A stretch of 64,000 nucleotides of DNA from Entoloma clypeatum (lineage: Eukaryota; Basidiomycota; Agaricomycetes; Agaricales; Entolomataceae), in NCBI GenBank assembly GCA_963565915.1, contig OY751485.1:5022001-5086000 (forward strand), in the 5' to 3' direction. Below the pieces are notes generated by a model. That model had not been told where the DNA came from, did not search any database, and was given only the letters and a program-made list of their open reading frames with translations. The position numbers were made by a program, and so were the translations under genes. This document shows positions 31,170-43,179 of this stretch, piece after piece (position 1 is the stretch's first letter; the number at the start of each line of letters is the position of its first letter).

Positions 31170-34100
31170 TTAACAATTGACGTTATACCATTCGTCTCCA
31201 TGTGCCATGCAGCTGACATTGAGCTCCACTCCTCTAGGAAAGACCATTGTGTTTCCGGGGAAAAACAAGGCAGATTTAAGATCTGGCGGGACCCAGAACA
31301 AAAGTTCACCGCCACAACCAGTGAACCACCCTTCCCCATTCATCTCAGTGTGCCAAAAGATTCCAGCAGGATCGTGGAGGGCATGTTCTTTGCAGGACGA
31401 GAAAGTCGGTGAAGAAGGCTGATGGATTGAATTTATCAAGCATTCAATGTTGACGGGATACTAGAAAAAGGAACATACTTTTGTGCCAATATCAAATAAC
31501 CGCAGCATCTTGTCGTACGACCCAGACACGATGTGCTTGCCATTTGGCGAGAACGCAACAGACGAGATCCAACTCTGATGTCCCTCCAGAGGTGCTCGCA
31601 GCGGCTCCCCTGTCTTGGCATCCCACAGTCAGATCGTCTTGTCAACCGACCCCGACACAATGTGTTTGCCATCTGGCGAGAATACAACAGACAAGACCGG
31701 ACCCTGATGTCCCTCCAGAGGTGCTCGCAGTGGCTCTACTGTCTCAGCATCCCACAATCGGATTGTCTTGTCATCTGATCCCGACATGATGTGCTTGTTG
31801 TCTGGCGAGAATGCAACAGACTGAACTGAATCCTGATGTCCCTCCAGAGGTGCTCTTAGCGGCTCCCCATCTCGGCATCCCACAACCGGATCGCCCCGTT
31901 GTATGACCCCGACACAATGCGCTTGGCGTCTGGCGAGAATGCAATGGACGAGACTGAACCCTGATGTCCCTCCAGAGGTGCTCGCAGCGGCTCTCCCGTC
32001 TCGGCATCCCACATTTGGATCGTGCGGTCGGACAACCCCGACACAATGCACTTGCCATCTGGCAAAAATACAACAGACTGGACCCGACCAGAATGACCAC
32101 GTAGCTCTCCCTGCGCCACCGACCACGTTGCGTTGTGGTCAGATATCATCTTTGCAGAACGACAAAACTCGTCCGCAAACCTCGCCGAAATACCCAGAGT
32201 CTTGGGCAAAAATGGGAGTGCAGACAGGTACAGATGAGGGGTGCTGAATGAAATAATGCCGCTGAATAGATGAAGAAACCTTTGTGTATCTGCTGCGTCA
32301 TCCATGATTCCTCTGTATTTTTCGTGGGGCTAGTACAACTCAGAAATTATATGACACACAGAACCGGTCGACATACCATAACCCACTGAATGAGAGACGA
32401 CAGTGAGCTAGCGCATGTATTGATCGACTTGAGAAGATGTTGAATGCCAGTCTGTTCTGCATCACTTCAAGGCAGGACAAGGCCAGATTATTCTGTACAG
32501 GCGACACCTCAATGAAGTAATCGCCGCTCTGACCACGATCCATCAAGAAATCGGGAAAGGATGCATGGAGGGCACGAATAGGGACCGAAGAATCAGTGGT
32601 CCCGCTAAGGAGAGCACCCATTAGCATCACAGTGGAGCAGATGTCGATCTCCAAATCATCGACAAAATGGTGCCTCGTTGACTCTAACGAGGCAAGAGGG
32701 AGTGGCTCCCTGGTTCCGAGGATTTGTGCCATCGCAGATTTGAAGCGGTCGATGTGACCACACCCCGCGCGTCCTTTCCTTGGAAAAATCATTTCCAGGG
32801 TGAGTCTGTACATGCTGTCGAGCCGCGGGCCGTCTTCACTACGAGCCATGATGGCATTAAAGCGCTGTTTTACATTCAGCCCTACACCCGCCCCATCCTC
32901 TCCCTTCAAATATGCACAAGCCAGCCGGGCCCACTCAAATAATCCATCAGATTCATCAGCAAGGGAAGTGAAGAGTGTTGGAAGCACAGGCCCCAGCTTC
33001 GAAAGCTGATTTGTAACGTAGAGAAGAATGTCTTCCCTTGATGGAATGTTCTCCATGGCCTTCTGACGAACATGGGTAACACCCTCGAATGCGCCAACGA
33101 TATCCGGCAACGGTCGCGATGTAAGAAGAATCCGGAAGTGAGGGGGAAGGTTCATGATGTTCCCATCGGCCTTGATATGCCTTCCAGCAAGAACTTCAAG
33201 GATGTCCCGCCGCAAATTCATATCGCCACTCTCGTCCAAGGTGTCGATGACAATGACGATAGGGCCTACCATTGTATCATCCGACATTGCCTTGGCAGGC
33301 TGCACAATCAGCTCCAGCCACTGCTGCAAAACATCAACAGTTTCCTTGAGCGACGTGTTGTGATGAATCGCAGCTGCCAACGCTTTTTGCAGGTCGGGGT
33401 CACAGTCAGCGAGGTCCTTTGCAATAGTTGCAAAGATCTTCTTGTGGCGCCGTGCTGCTGCCTGGTTCCGGTCAAAGCAAAAGAAAGATCCGAGGCGTCT
33501 CAGAGCTTGAAAGTGGTTGGCGATAGTGTGAGCAATGGCAGATTTGCCAGATCCAGCAGTGCCGTGAAGCCAGTATAAACCCATGTCACTGTCGCCATTC
33601 TTGATGCAGTCCGTGATTTCATCAAGAATTTTGCCACAGGTCCCTTTTAAACAAAGCTTTCTGGTATCGAGGCTCGCACCCCCAGCATACGGCATAGTAT
33701 TGAGGTCCATGCCTTCCACTAACGTGCAAGAGTCAGGAGTTCACCCACCCGAATGATTTGGAAGAGGATTCACAAAGTTCTCCAAGATGATCCCACATCC
33801 GATGCACAACCACCAGCGTACTTCCTGCAGCCCTGTCACGGAACTCTTGCATCAGTTTGTCAAAGACACTGTTATAAGTCTTAACGAGGTCGTCGGTTTT
33901 GGAAGCGAGATTCTTAATGAGCCTCTCCCCTTGAAAGAAAAGTGAGTTTGCCGACCCAGCAGAGATATCCAAACCAGTGAACATACGAAATTGTGTGTCC
34001 TCCAAGTACTTCTGAATGAAATGTGAACATTCCAAAGTTTGACAGGATATGCGCTCGACGACTCTCTTCATGGACTTTATATCTTGCACTGACTGCTCCG

Positions 34101-34809
34101 TGAGGAATGTGAATACTTCGTTCATTTTCAACAGGAGTGAGTTGATAGAATCATCGCAGTTCTTCTGATTGATAATGGTCTATAGAACGTCAGTTACATT
34201 GTGTGACTATGTGACATATGGAATCCAGACCTTGGACACAAAGGAGAGGACCTTCCAAGAGGCTTGTGCATAAGGGTGGACCTAAATGTTGAATGAATTC
34301 GCGGTCACGACCAAACTAACCAAGTAGTGTTCACCAAGGCGATCCCTTCAACGGCATCGTTGAACTTAGAAACTGTCTCGAGAAACGAAGACATCCAAAG
34401 AACAGAAGGGCTCTTGAGTATTGATCCAATGGCAGCAGAAGCTTCCCCAAGCTCTGTGGTGACCGACGCGATACTTTCGGAGAGCGGGGTGGTAAGCTGT
34501 GATTCAAGGTTGTTCCATCCAGCTCTTTAGGCACGACGAGAGAATGTACCTTGTGGTCAGGAGATTTTGACGATGTGATCTCGAGTTAGAAGAGTGTAAG
34601 GCACTAGTGAAGCGACCAGCGTCAGATGTTCTCTCAAGATCAGTGTCAAAACCCAGTTGGCAGAAGCGGTGGCTCACCTGGAGGATCGCCAGCTGCCATT
34701 TCGTCGAATGATCAAATCCACTTCCCCACAAGCTTGAGGCCACTTTTACTGATGCCCAAGACTCGTCGGTGGGGCCTGAGGAGCTGGAGACAGGCTCGTG
34801 ACTGCGCAT
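31170..34809 (-). pseudogene. NACHT-WD40 STAND protein (fungal NLR-like), decayed
   Basis: Domain order on minus: a helical agaricomycete STAND N-terminus (SESIASVTTELGEASAAIG, INSLLLKMNEVFTFLTEQSV, MQEFRDRAAGSTLVVVHRMW); a NACHT NTPase with Walker A HGTAGSGKSA and Walker B VIVIDTLDE (33719-32340); a linker with FSTPHLYLSALPFLP; about six WD40 repeats (LEGHQGSVSSIAFSPDAK... SGSYNGAIRLWDAE); and the usual C-terminal GELLFWVPPDLKS motif, ending at 31170. Such proteins are thought to act in self/non-self recognition. Lesions include a TGA in one WD40 repeat (near 31632) where others have CGA, and a one-base deletion near 31870. The NACHT core is intact. The N-terminal joins are also disturbed. 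Confidence 0.85.
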
Positions 34810-35999
34810 TGATACTACGAGATATCAGCTTGATTGCTAGAGAACAAGCCAAAGGACAAACATCGGACCATCTTCTGACACCCATTGTCTGTCCGTTCAA
34901 AATCCATTTGCATTGGCACATTATTTGTCACAGTTTTTAGTTGCGATACAAGGGCCGGAAGCAACTCGTCCAAACGAGAGTCAATTTTGGTGAACCCAAT
35001 AACGATCTCTGTGCAGAGTGTGAGCAGTGCAGTTTCGAAGTGCAAGATTATTCGTACCTTTTATCTGGACGGCATCAGGTCTGTACCAATCTAGTCAGAG
35101 AGTGGTTAGAGCGATGGGCAGTCAGACTCACGGCCGGTGGGAAGAATCTGAGCCAACAATTCTCGCAGCACTCCGAGTCATACTCGAAATGCACGACTCG
35201 CACGACGGAGCACTACTTGAGGCGCTCAAGACCTGTCATCCTTATTGTTGGTCTGATGCAGACGGATCGGCTATTGGTCGAGCGACAGCCCACCTTCTGC
35301 CGTCCCCCATTTGGTGCAAGTCTTCCCTATTACCATTGACCAACACGCAGCGGCATGGCAATAGAGGTCATGACCATTGATTGCGATAACATGGAGCCGC
35401 AGATACTTGAAAGCTTGACCACACACCTCGACCTCCCTCGGAGTCATCCAAGAGACACGGCCGCCCAAGGGTCTTCATCATAGCCATGGGAAACATTCAA
35501 ACCGCCGTGTCTGTCCATCAACCATGCGTTTTTAGCTGTTGCAGTTAACGAGAAGGCAAGAAAGTTCAAATAGCTGATACTTTGTTCAGATATATGTATG
35601 TCATACTGTCCTCATTGTCATATCGAGTTTCAATCATCTGACACTCCTCCTACTGAGCCATATTCAACAAGAAGGAACATCAGGAAAAAGCCACTTGAGT
35701 ATATAGCCCTACATAGACGTGGTAGCCAAGTGTAGCTTCATATACAAGTCCCCATTACATAGTGATCAGTAGCTCACAGCCAAGCTACTGTAGCTCTCCA
35801 TAGCTGTCCATAGCTGCCCATACCTGTCTGTCAAGCTACCATAGCTCCTCATAGTAGGAGTCTACAAGAGCTACCAGTGCAACATATCAATTCAAATCTT
35901 GGATACTTATCAATACAAGGAATGGATGCTCGAAATCAAATATATTGCTGCAAAATTATTTACATACAATGGCTACTATATACTGAGAAGCTAAGGAAG
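34810..35999. other. Intergenic with short CATAGCT repeats
   Basis: No supported gene; frames at 34815-35045 (minus) and 34941-35380 (plus) may include remnants of the NACHT gene 5' region. At 35765-35880 the words GTAGCT and CCATAGCT recur many times, and similar words reappear at 37500-37560, on the other side of the minisatellite. Confidence 0.35.
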
Positions 36000-36009
36000 C
36001 ACGGATCAT

Positions 36010-37010
36010 AGGGGAGGCCGTTGGGCGTGAGTGGACACCATTGGGCATGAGGAGGGTATGAGAGAGGGCCGTAGGGAAAGAGAGGATGCTGTTGGGCGTG
36101 AGTGAGGACCATTGGGCACGAGAGGGCCACTGGGCAAAAGTGGCGACGAGAGGATGCCATTGGGGGCAGAGGAAGGCCGTTGGGGGCAGAGGAAGGCCGT
36201 TGGGGGCAGAGGAAGGCCGTTGGGGGCAGAGGAAGGCAGTTGGGGGCAAGAAGAGGCCGTTGGGCAGAAGGGACGCCGTTGTGCATGAGGGGCGGCCATT
36301 GGGAATGATAAAAGTAGGGGCCACTGGGACCGAGGGATGGCCGTTGGGCGCAGGTGAGGGCTGTTGGGCGCTAGGGGCAGCCGTTGGGCAAAAGTGGGGC
36401 CCGTTTAGCATGAGGGATGGCCGTTGGGCGTGAGTGAGGACCGTTGGGCGAAAGTAGTGGTCGTTGGGCATGAGGGACGGCCATTGGGCACGAGTGAGGG
36501 CTGTTGGGCGGAAGTAGGGGTCGTTGGGCACAAGGGACAGCCGTTGGGCGTGAGTGAGGGCTGTTGGGCACTAGTGGGGGCCGTTGGGAGCGAGGGACGG
36601 CCGTTGGGCACGAGGGACGGCCATTGGGCGCGAGCCGAGGGCGTTGGCATGCGTCGAGGGCGTTGGGGGTGAAGGGATGGCCATTGGTGCGAGTGGGGGC
36701 CGTTTGGCATGAGGGACGGCCGTTGGGCACAAGTGAAGGCTGTTGGGCACTAGGGATGGCCGTTGGGCAAAAGTGGTGATGAGAGGACGCCGTTGGGAAT
36801 GAGGATGCCGCTGGGCACAAAGGGACGCCATTGGGCAGAAGAGATGCCGTTGGGCGTTAACAGTGACCACAGGTCACGAGAGGTGGCAGTTGGGCACCAG
36901 TGGGGGCGTGAGAAGAGGCCGTTGGGCACAAGGACGCCGTTTGGGCATCAGTGGAGGCCGTTGGGCACAAGAGGATGCCGTTGGGCAGAGGTGGCCATTG
37001 TGTGTGAGTC
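36010..37010. repeat. Minisatellite with 20-bp unit, about 45 copies
   Basis: The plus strand repeats a 20-bp unit approximating CCGTTGGGCACGAGGGACGG. Four consecutive copies at about 36160-36240 (CCGTTGGGGGCAGAGGAAGG) are identical. Other units vary mainly in the second half, and a few are 1-3 bp longer. Because 20 is not a multiple of three, a frame through the array repeats every 60 nt (20 residues) on all frames. The long frames on both strands are a by-product of absent stop triplets and not evidence for genes. Strong strand asymmetry (G-rich plus strand). Confidence 0.95.
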
Positions 37011-37209
37011 GAGGTCATGTTGAGGGAGGGATGGGAGGGACAGAGTGGGGTGAGAGCAAGATCGATTCTGTAACCACAGAAACCTGAACGACAAACTTAA
37101 ACTCGGTGAATTCCGGTGGAGGTTGAAATGACTTGACAATTTTTGCTCGTTTCGAGTCCAAAGTAATTGGTTAGCTGCTGTTCAATTTCTTCATGTGTAC
37201 CATGTAGAA

Positions 37210-37338
37210 TAGGGTCTGTTTGCAACTCATTTCCAGGGAAATTTTGAGAGATCTGATTGGCTGGTGATTGCTGTGAGCCAATCGGATTGCCCAAAATTTC
37301 GTTCAAAAGCTTGGCTAAGGGGTTGCAAACAGACCCTA
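37210..37338. mobile_element. 129-bp fold-back MITE
   Basis: TAGGGTCTGTTTGCAAC at 37210-37226 is the exact inverse of 37322-37338. The inner parts also pair (GGGAAATTTTG with CAAAATTTC; GATTGGCT with AGCCAATC), so the whole element forms one hairpin. TA lies at each edge, which would fit a Tc1/mariner (stowaway-like) TA target, although the TA could equally belong to the repeats. Non-coding. Confidence 0.88.
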
Positions 37339-39080
37339 ATAAGTAAAAATTTACCTACAGCTCATCCTCTGATGTTGAGTGATCTTGCTAGGAATACTTT
37401 TCTACTAAAAGATATGGAACTTGTACCATGTGCTACTAAAAGCTATGGAGCTTGCACCACATGCTACAGGATACTATCAAGCACTATTCTGATCTACAGA
37501 CTCATGGCCACAGCTACCATAGCTACCATACCCTGGCTGCAGTGTCTGTAGCCCAAGGCTTTTTCCTGATGAAGCCAAAATGCATGCAGCATTACCCATC
37601 TTAAAGAACAGTGTTGAAAGACACCTGAATAAATACAACAAATTTCCATCTAGGAGCTCTTCTCAATGCTTTCCTTGGTTGAGCCCCAACTCCACCCCTG
37701 TTAGGAGATAATCGTACAACAGCCACAAGATCCTCCCGCACATCTTAATTTAGGTTACGAAATTTTGAGGAATGCCAAGGCATATGACGGAATACTACAA
37801 CCCTTCACCGCGCACCCTACCTGCGAAAAATACGACTTCAGATTCCGGTTATAACTCACTATCCGACAAGAAATCCGAATATTTCTTTTTTTCCTTGCCA
37901 AAGCATCTCCAAAGCTCACAGCTAGAGTCTTTCCACTATTGGAACGCGAACTGCTCACCGCCGTCCCAATCATTCCAACAATACAAAAGACGTTCCCTGC
38001 CTTGCTGTCAGCTTGGAAATGGTTGGCTTATTGAAGAAAGACTTAAAAGGCAAGCTCCAAGCAACTTTGCCAGAGTACCGGTCCCTATCGCATCAGGGCA
38101 TCTTGGCTTACTTGTCAAATTTCCGGCAGGTCCAAAGACCAAGTCGTGTCCACAGCTGAAGCACGGAAGACAACGAATGACATGCCAGGAAGCCAAGAAC
38201 TGCTTTCCAAGGGGTGCAGCTTTTCTTTTTGATGTTTCTGAAGTTCTGGCTAGTCGGTAAGTGTTACACTTGTTTCAAGTTGTGAGCGTTTCGCTTTTGT
38301 TTTTAGTTGTACCTACTGTTTTTCGGACATGGCCCAATTGACGTGATATGAACTAGCCTCTGCCATTCGTAAATATACGCCGGATTGCGTGGAGCATAGC
38401 GGGGAAGAAGAACGACCAATTATCCTTCTGAGCGGCGACATCATCAGGGAATCTTCAAGTCATTGACTGCGTGAAAACATTACTACCTATATCCATAATT
38501 TGAACACGGTTCCAGGATCTAGTTTACGGAGTCTGGACTTGGGCAGCGAGACGAGAAAAGATTCGGGAAATAACGTCTCCCTCGATTATCTTTGTATCAG
38601 TGCGGGACAAATGCCAGATGTCATCACGCTGAAATCGATGGGAACAAACTGTATATTGTATACACTACTGACTACTACAGCGGGAACTACAGATTACACT
38701 ACAAACTGGTACTTCTACGTTGGTAATTGTACAAATATCTTTTGCTTCGACTGATTCTGATCTAGACTACAAGGAGGAAAACTCTGAAAAAGATGGATCG
38801 AGAATAAAAGACTGTGTGGCAGAAGGATGGGTAGCCTTGAAACGAGTGAGTGGTAGGGATGTAGGAAATGATGAAAAAGAGAGTTCAGGTTCCAGATCAA
38901 TGAGAGGTTAGAGAGCGTGGGAGATGAAGCGAGAAAGTAAGGAGACCAAAAGAATGTCGCATGGTGGAAGCTATGTAAACAACTTGAAGACTGAACGGTT
39001 GAGCAGAGCAAGGAACGTGTGATGCAGTACAACGCAGATGCAGAGTAGAAACAGCAAATGAACAAGATAACTTTCGGAAA
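37339..39080. other. Intergenic region
   Basis: A 162-codon plus frame at 37772-38260 lacks any recognisable domain, and a competing frame is equally open. I annotate no gene. The A/T-rich part beyond 38300 shows nothing I can support. Confidence 0.3.
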
Positions 39081-40453
39081 TCAGCGACGGTGGCCACCGG
39101 AACGTCCGAGGGCAAGTCCTGCACGCCCTTGGCCAGCAACCGTAGCAGCCTGATGCCCACCGAGGCGTCCACGCGACCCAGTCCTGGAAGGCGCGGCACC
39201 CGACTCCCCGCCGTCAGTGTCGTTCACGTCCAACGACAATCCACAGCGAAGGGGCTTGATCGGACTCGGGGACTGCAGCTTCGCCCCATGCGGCCCACGC
39301 GCGACGCGCATGACGTCGGGATGGTACACCTGCTGCACACCAGTGCGCGGCTCCGGGGTGCTCATGCCAGGGTCCCAGTGTGGCGCGTCAGTGCGGTACG
39401 GCACGTTGCGACGCGCGGAGTGGACGGACCTCGAAGACGCGGCGGAGGCGTTCCTGCGCCTGACGGTGGCGGGGCCGCTGTCGGGCCCGCCCGCGGGCTC
39501 GGAGGGGTGAACGATGTCCGGGCTTTGAACTTTGGCGGGGGATGCGCGGAAGTGGGCGTCTGAGCCGATGGTGCGAGTGGAGATGGTGGCGTCGGGGTCG
39601 GTGTAGAGGCCCGCGACGGCGGCTGGGACACCGTACATGTTGTTGAGATCGATGCCGTAGCGCTTGGTTGTGGAGGGGTAGTGCGGTTGGCCGGTCCCGG
39701 CGCCTGCGCCGGGGTGAGGGGTGGAGAGGGAGCTGGAGGGGTTGTGGTTGTTGCGGAGGGCTTGCGCGCGGTCTCGCGCCGTGCCGGGAACAGGGCGCGT
39801 GCTTCCCGCGGGACGGCTGTAGGCAGAGACGCTGGAGTTGCTCCGCTGGATGAATGGGACAAAAGGGCCCCCTGGTGTTTGGTTCCCGGCTCGGTATTCT
39901 TCCTTGCTGACCGTGTAAATAGCGTCAATCTTGCCTCTGACAACGGGGTCTGGGGGAGGAAGGAAATCGTATGCCACGAGACTGTAGAGATCAAAGTTCT
40001 GAGGGGGAGGTCGAGTGGCAGGGCGCCGAGGTTTGATGGGTGGAAGAGGCTTATCCATGCCAGGAGGCATTGGGAATTGATCGACAATGTTCTTGTCGAG
40101 GAGAGGGTAGCGCTGAACATAGTCTAGGACGTCATCGACGTCCTCGGGTACGTCTGGGTATCGACCTCTGTTACGCTTCTGATAGTGCGGTTGCGCCCTC
40201 GGTGAGATATCGAGAACGTCGTCGTCGTCGTCGTCATCGCCGTGATTGGCGGGGCGAGGTCGAACGTAGGACTCATCTGTGTCATTCGAATTTCGCAATG
40301 GCATAGACCTGGAATACCTAAGCTTGGAATCTCTGCAAGGCTTCGCTGGCGGAGCCGGTGTTCTGAGTGACGCGTTCAGCGGAAAGACGGAAGGATGAAA
40401 TGCCACACATACTTTTTATTGAATATCTTTTTCTTGAGCTTGTCCAGCTTCAT
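39081..40453 (-). CDS. Disordered Pro/Arg-rich protein of unknown function
   Basis: I propose two exons. Exon 1 (40453-40413) encodes MKLDKLKKKIFNKK and ends at a strong donor GTATGTG. The acceptor TATTCCAG at 40309 leads to SMPLRNSNDTDESYVRPRPAN. An unspliced alternative starts at 40406 and has 441 residues. The protein has an acidic run (GDDDDDDDVLDIS), a better ordered segment (DVLDYVQRYPLLDKNIVDQF... FDLYSLVAYDFLPPPDPVVR), then a long region rich in Pro, Ser, Arg and Ala with a Gly/Arg end. The basic N-terminus could bind membrane or nucleic acid. No named domain is recognised. About 422 residues in the spliced model. Confidence 0.7.
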
Positions 40454-41004
40454 GGTTGAGCAACGTCAAGTGTAGCTGAATATTAACGGAGGTACGGTGG
40501 GCCAAGCAGGCGCTGCTCGCGGTTTTTATGCGACGAACAACTTATAAGGCTTGGGCAGTGGAATCGTCCGGACCAGAGGCCAGCTTTGTGAGAAAATACG
40601 CTTTTGGCCGGCCATTGTTCGTCTACGTTGGAGTTAATCGACGTGAGCCACTCTCCGGGCCATATTCTATTCTGGATCCATCTGCGGAAGTTACTATAAA
40701 AAGGATGTCCCTGGAGGAAAGCGCTGCTGTTACACGCGTATCCAAGACCTTATTGTAACCCCTAGTTGCTTTGTAGAAGTTCCTCATTTTAGAAACGTAG
40801 ATGTAGTGCTGATCCTTGGAATGGTGGAGGTGGAGATGGCACGAGGCGGCACGTGTCACGACGCGTTGACGCGTTTGATGAAGTGATCGGAGTTACAAAC
40901 CGGTTTATATTTTCAATTCCAGCTGGCCGAGGGTCCTCCAGTCGACGTCTTCGACCACACATTGCGCAAGCCTCGAGCTCGTCGTGATCTACGACATACT
41001 CGCC
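40454..41004. other. Bidirectional intergenic region
   Basis: Lies between divergently transcribed genes (39081-40453 minus and CDC6 plus) and probably holds both promoters. A 76-codon frame at 40528-40758 has no support. Confidence 0.4.
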
Positions 41005-43179
41005 ATGCAGACCACCCGCGTAACACGCAGCTCTGTCCTCGGAAAACGAGCCCACCAGCAGCAGGAGCCCTCCTCCACAGCCTCTATCACTGCTTGCGAC
41101 CTGCAACTACAGACCCCAGACGCGACTCCAATCGCCAAACGCGTGCGGACGTCTCTCGAGGTGGTCGATGGCGACGCCAACAAGGAGAACGTGCCACCAT
41201 TCAGTCCGGAAGTCAGTATGGACATGTCACCCAGGAGTGTCCGAGCACTCCGTCGAACGACCACAGAATTTAGTACCCCGTCGCGGGCGAGGCGGGGTAA
41301 GTTCAACCTTTCTACCAGGTGTCGGAAACTAATGATTCCGCAACAGGCGAATCCCTCAGGCGCGCGTCGACCTCCATCATACCATCAGTACCTGCCACGC
41401 CAACGGGTGAAATTTCCCACCTTACGCTCACGACACCGCCTCCTACCCCTCCTACTTCCCTCCTGTCCCTACATGCCCGTGCTCGCACACTTTTGCGCTC
41501 TACTTGTAACAACACTAATGCCGAAATCGCAGGACGTGGCGCGGAACGTGCTACGATCCACAGGTTCCTAATGTCATTCCTCGATCATCCCGACATGAAA
41601 GTCGATGTCGATGACGCCCCGTCTACCAGCCTCTACATCTCCGGTTCCCCGGGCACTGGCAAGACCGCGCTGGTAAATGATATCTTCCGCTCAATCCCGA
41701 CGGATGCCAAGGTTGTTTTCGTGAACTGTATGGCCTTGAATAGCATCGACGCGCTTTGGGAGCGACTCATCGAAGAATTGGAGGACAAAGCACGAAAGCC
41801 ACCTGCGAGAAGCAAGAAACCAAAGGGCCGGGACGCAGTTGAAAATATCCTCTCCAGTCACAATTTCAAATGGTTTGTACCGTGTAGATGTTTGATACTT
41901 CTCTTACTAACCCTCTGTGTTTAGCGTCATCGTTCTGGATGAACTCGACCACATAACCCCCACCACCCAGTCTCTTACTACATTATTTACGTTGCCCAAC
42001 ACGACTTCCTCGAAGCTTCGTCTGATAGGAATCGCCAACACCCATACCTTGAGTTCGTCTTCTTCCTCGATGTCATCCGTTGCTGCCTCGCGCAATGTGC
42101 AAACTCTCCACTTCGCGCCGTATACAGCGGCTCAACTGCTGCAAATACTTCAGTCCCGTCTTCAGCCCCTCTATGATGTGGATTCGGCAGACGAAAAATC
42201 TTCAGCGGCAGTGAAGAAGTTCCTCCCAACACCCGCCCTGACTCTCCTCACGAAAAAGATCGCCACTACTACAGGCGACGTGCGGAGCCTTTTTGAGGTT
42301 CTCAGAGGCGCCATTGACCTCGCCGTCACTGCTGCATCTTCTACGACCAAGGATGGAAATCCATTGGACACACCACCTCCAACTGTTACTCCCACTCACA
42401 TCATCGCAGCTCTCAAGGCTTACACGCCGTCATCGACATCAACCTCCACGGCCAAAGTCGCCCCTTCTCCAAATGCTGCACCTACTACTTCTGGGTCTGG
42501 TTCTAGCAACAGCGAGACAGTCGTCAAGGTCCAAAACCTTGGGCTTCAAGCACGGCTGGTTCTCCTCTGCATCCTCATTGCTTCTCGCCGCTTAGAAGCA
42601 GGTCGCCCTCTTACTGCTTCAACATCATCTTCACCATCAAAAAAGACACCCACGTCCCCCATGAAGCGTTCCTCCTCCCTCCCTACACCTAATGCCGCTG
42701 CTTTCGGCATTGATCCCAGTCAACTCCACACATACTATTCCGTTGTCCTCGAGAGGAGCGATGGCGGTGTTTTTGAGCCCGTCTCGCGCAGCGAGTTTGG
42801 TGACCTCGTCGGTGTCCTTGAGGGCAACGGCTTGATTTCTCTGGAGGGTGGTTCTGACATGTCGTCAGGGCCGGGTGCAAGGCGGGCATTTGGACGCTCT
42901 GCCTCTTTCGCTGGCGGTGCTGGTGGCCGGGGAAAAGGCAAGGGTGACGTGAGGCTTACCAAGGGTGTGAGGATAGATGAAGTTCTCCGAGGGCTGGGGA
43001 TATCGCTTTGCATCTCCTCGGGAGAGGCGCCATCTCCTGCTGACGTTCAGCAGGAGGTGCTGAGGACCATCTGGGAGAAGGAAAAGGCAAAGCTGGGGAG
43101 GGAATTGAAGGCCATTGAGAAGGAGAAGGAGAGGGCCATGGCTATCGCCAAAGGTTTTGATGGAGCTTCCGAGGATTGA
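41005..43179 (+). CDS. CDC6: CDC6, AAA+ replication-licensing ATPase
   Basis: Cdc6 binds ORC at origins in G1 and loads Cdt1-MCM. The N-terminal tail is disordered with basic SVLGKRA, IAKRVRTS and KENVPP motifs and several S/T-P sites, typical CDK targets. The AAA+ core has Walker A GSPGTGKTALV, Walker B VIVLDELDHI, a sensor-1-like LIGIANTHTL and a sensor-2 region TGDVRSLFEVLRGA. A C-terminal winged helix follows (LGLQARLVLLCILIASRR... VFEPVSRSEFGDLVGVLEGN). Introns at 41297-41346 and 41873-41924 are GT-AG and keep frame. About 690 residues. The start ATG (MQTTRVTRSSV) is the first in frame. Confidence 0.92.

Noticed and set aside
36006..36820. Several long frames on both strands (up to 191 codons) rich in Pro, Asn and Ser
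   Set aside because: They are translations of the 20-bp minisatellite; the unit lacks stop triplets in all frames and no start context or splicing supports a protein.
37772..38260. 162-codon plus-strand frame
   Set aside because: A different frame over the same bases is equally open and neither has recognisable motifs; possibly transposon debris.
40528..40758. 76-codon plus-strand frame between divergent genes
   Set aside because: Short, no domain and inside a presumed bidirectional promoter.
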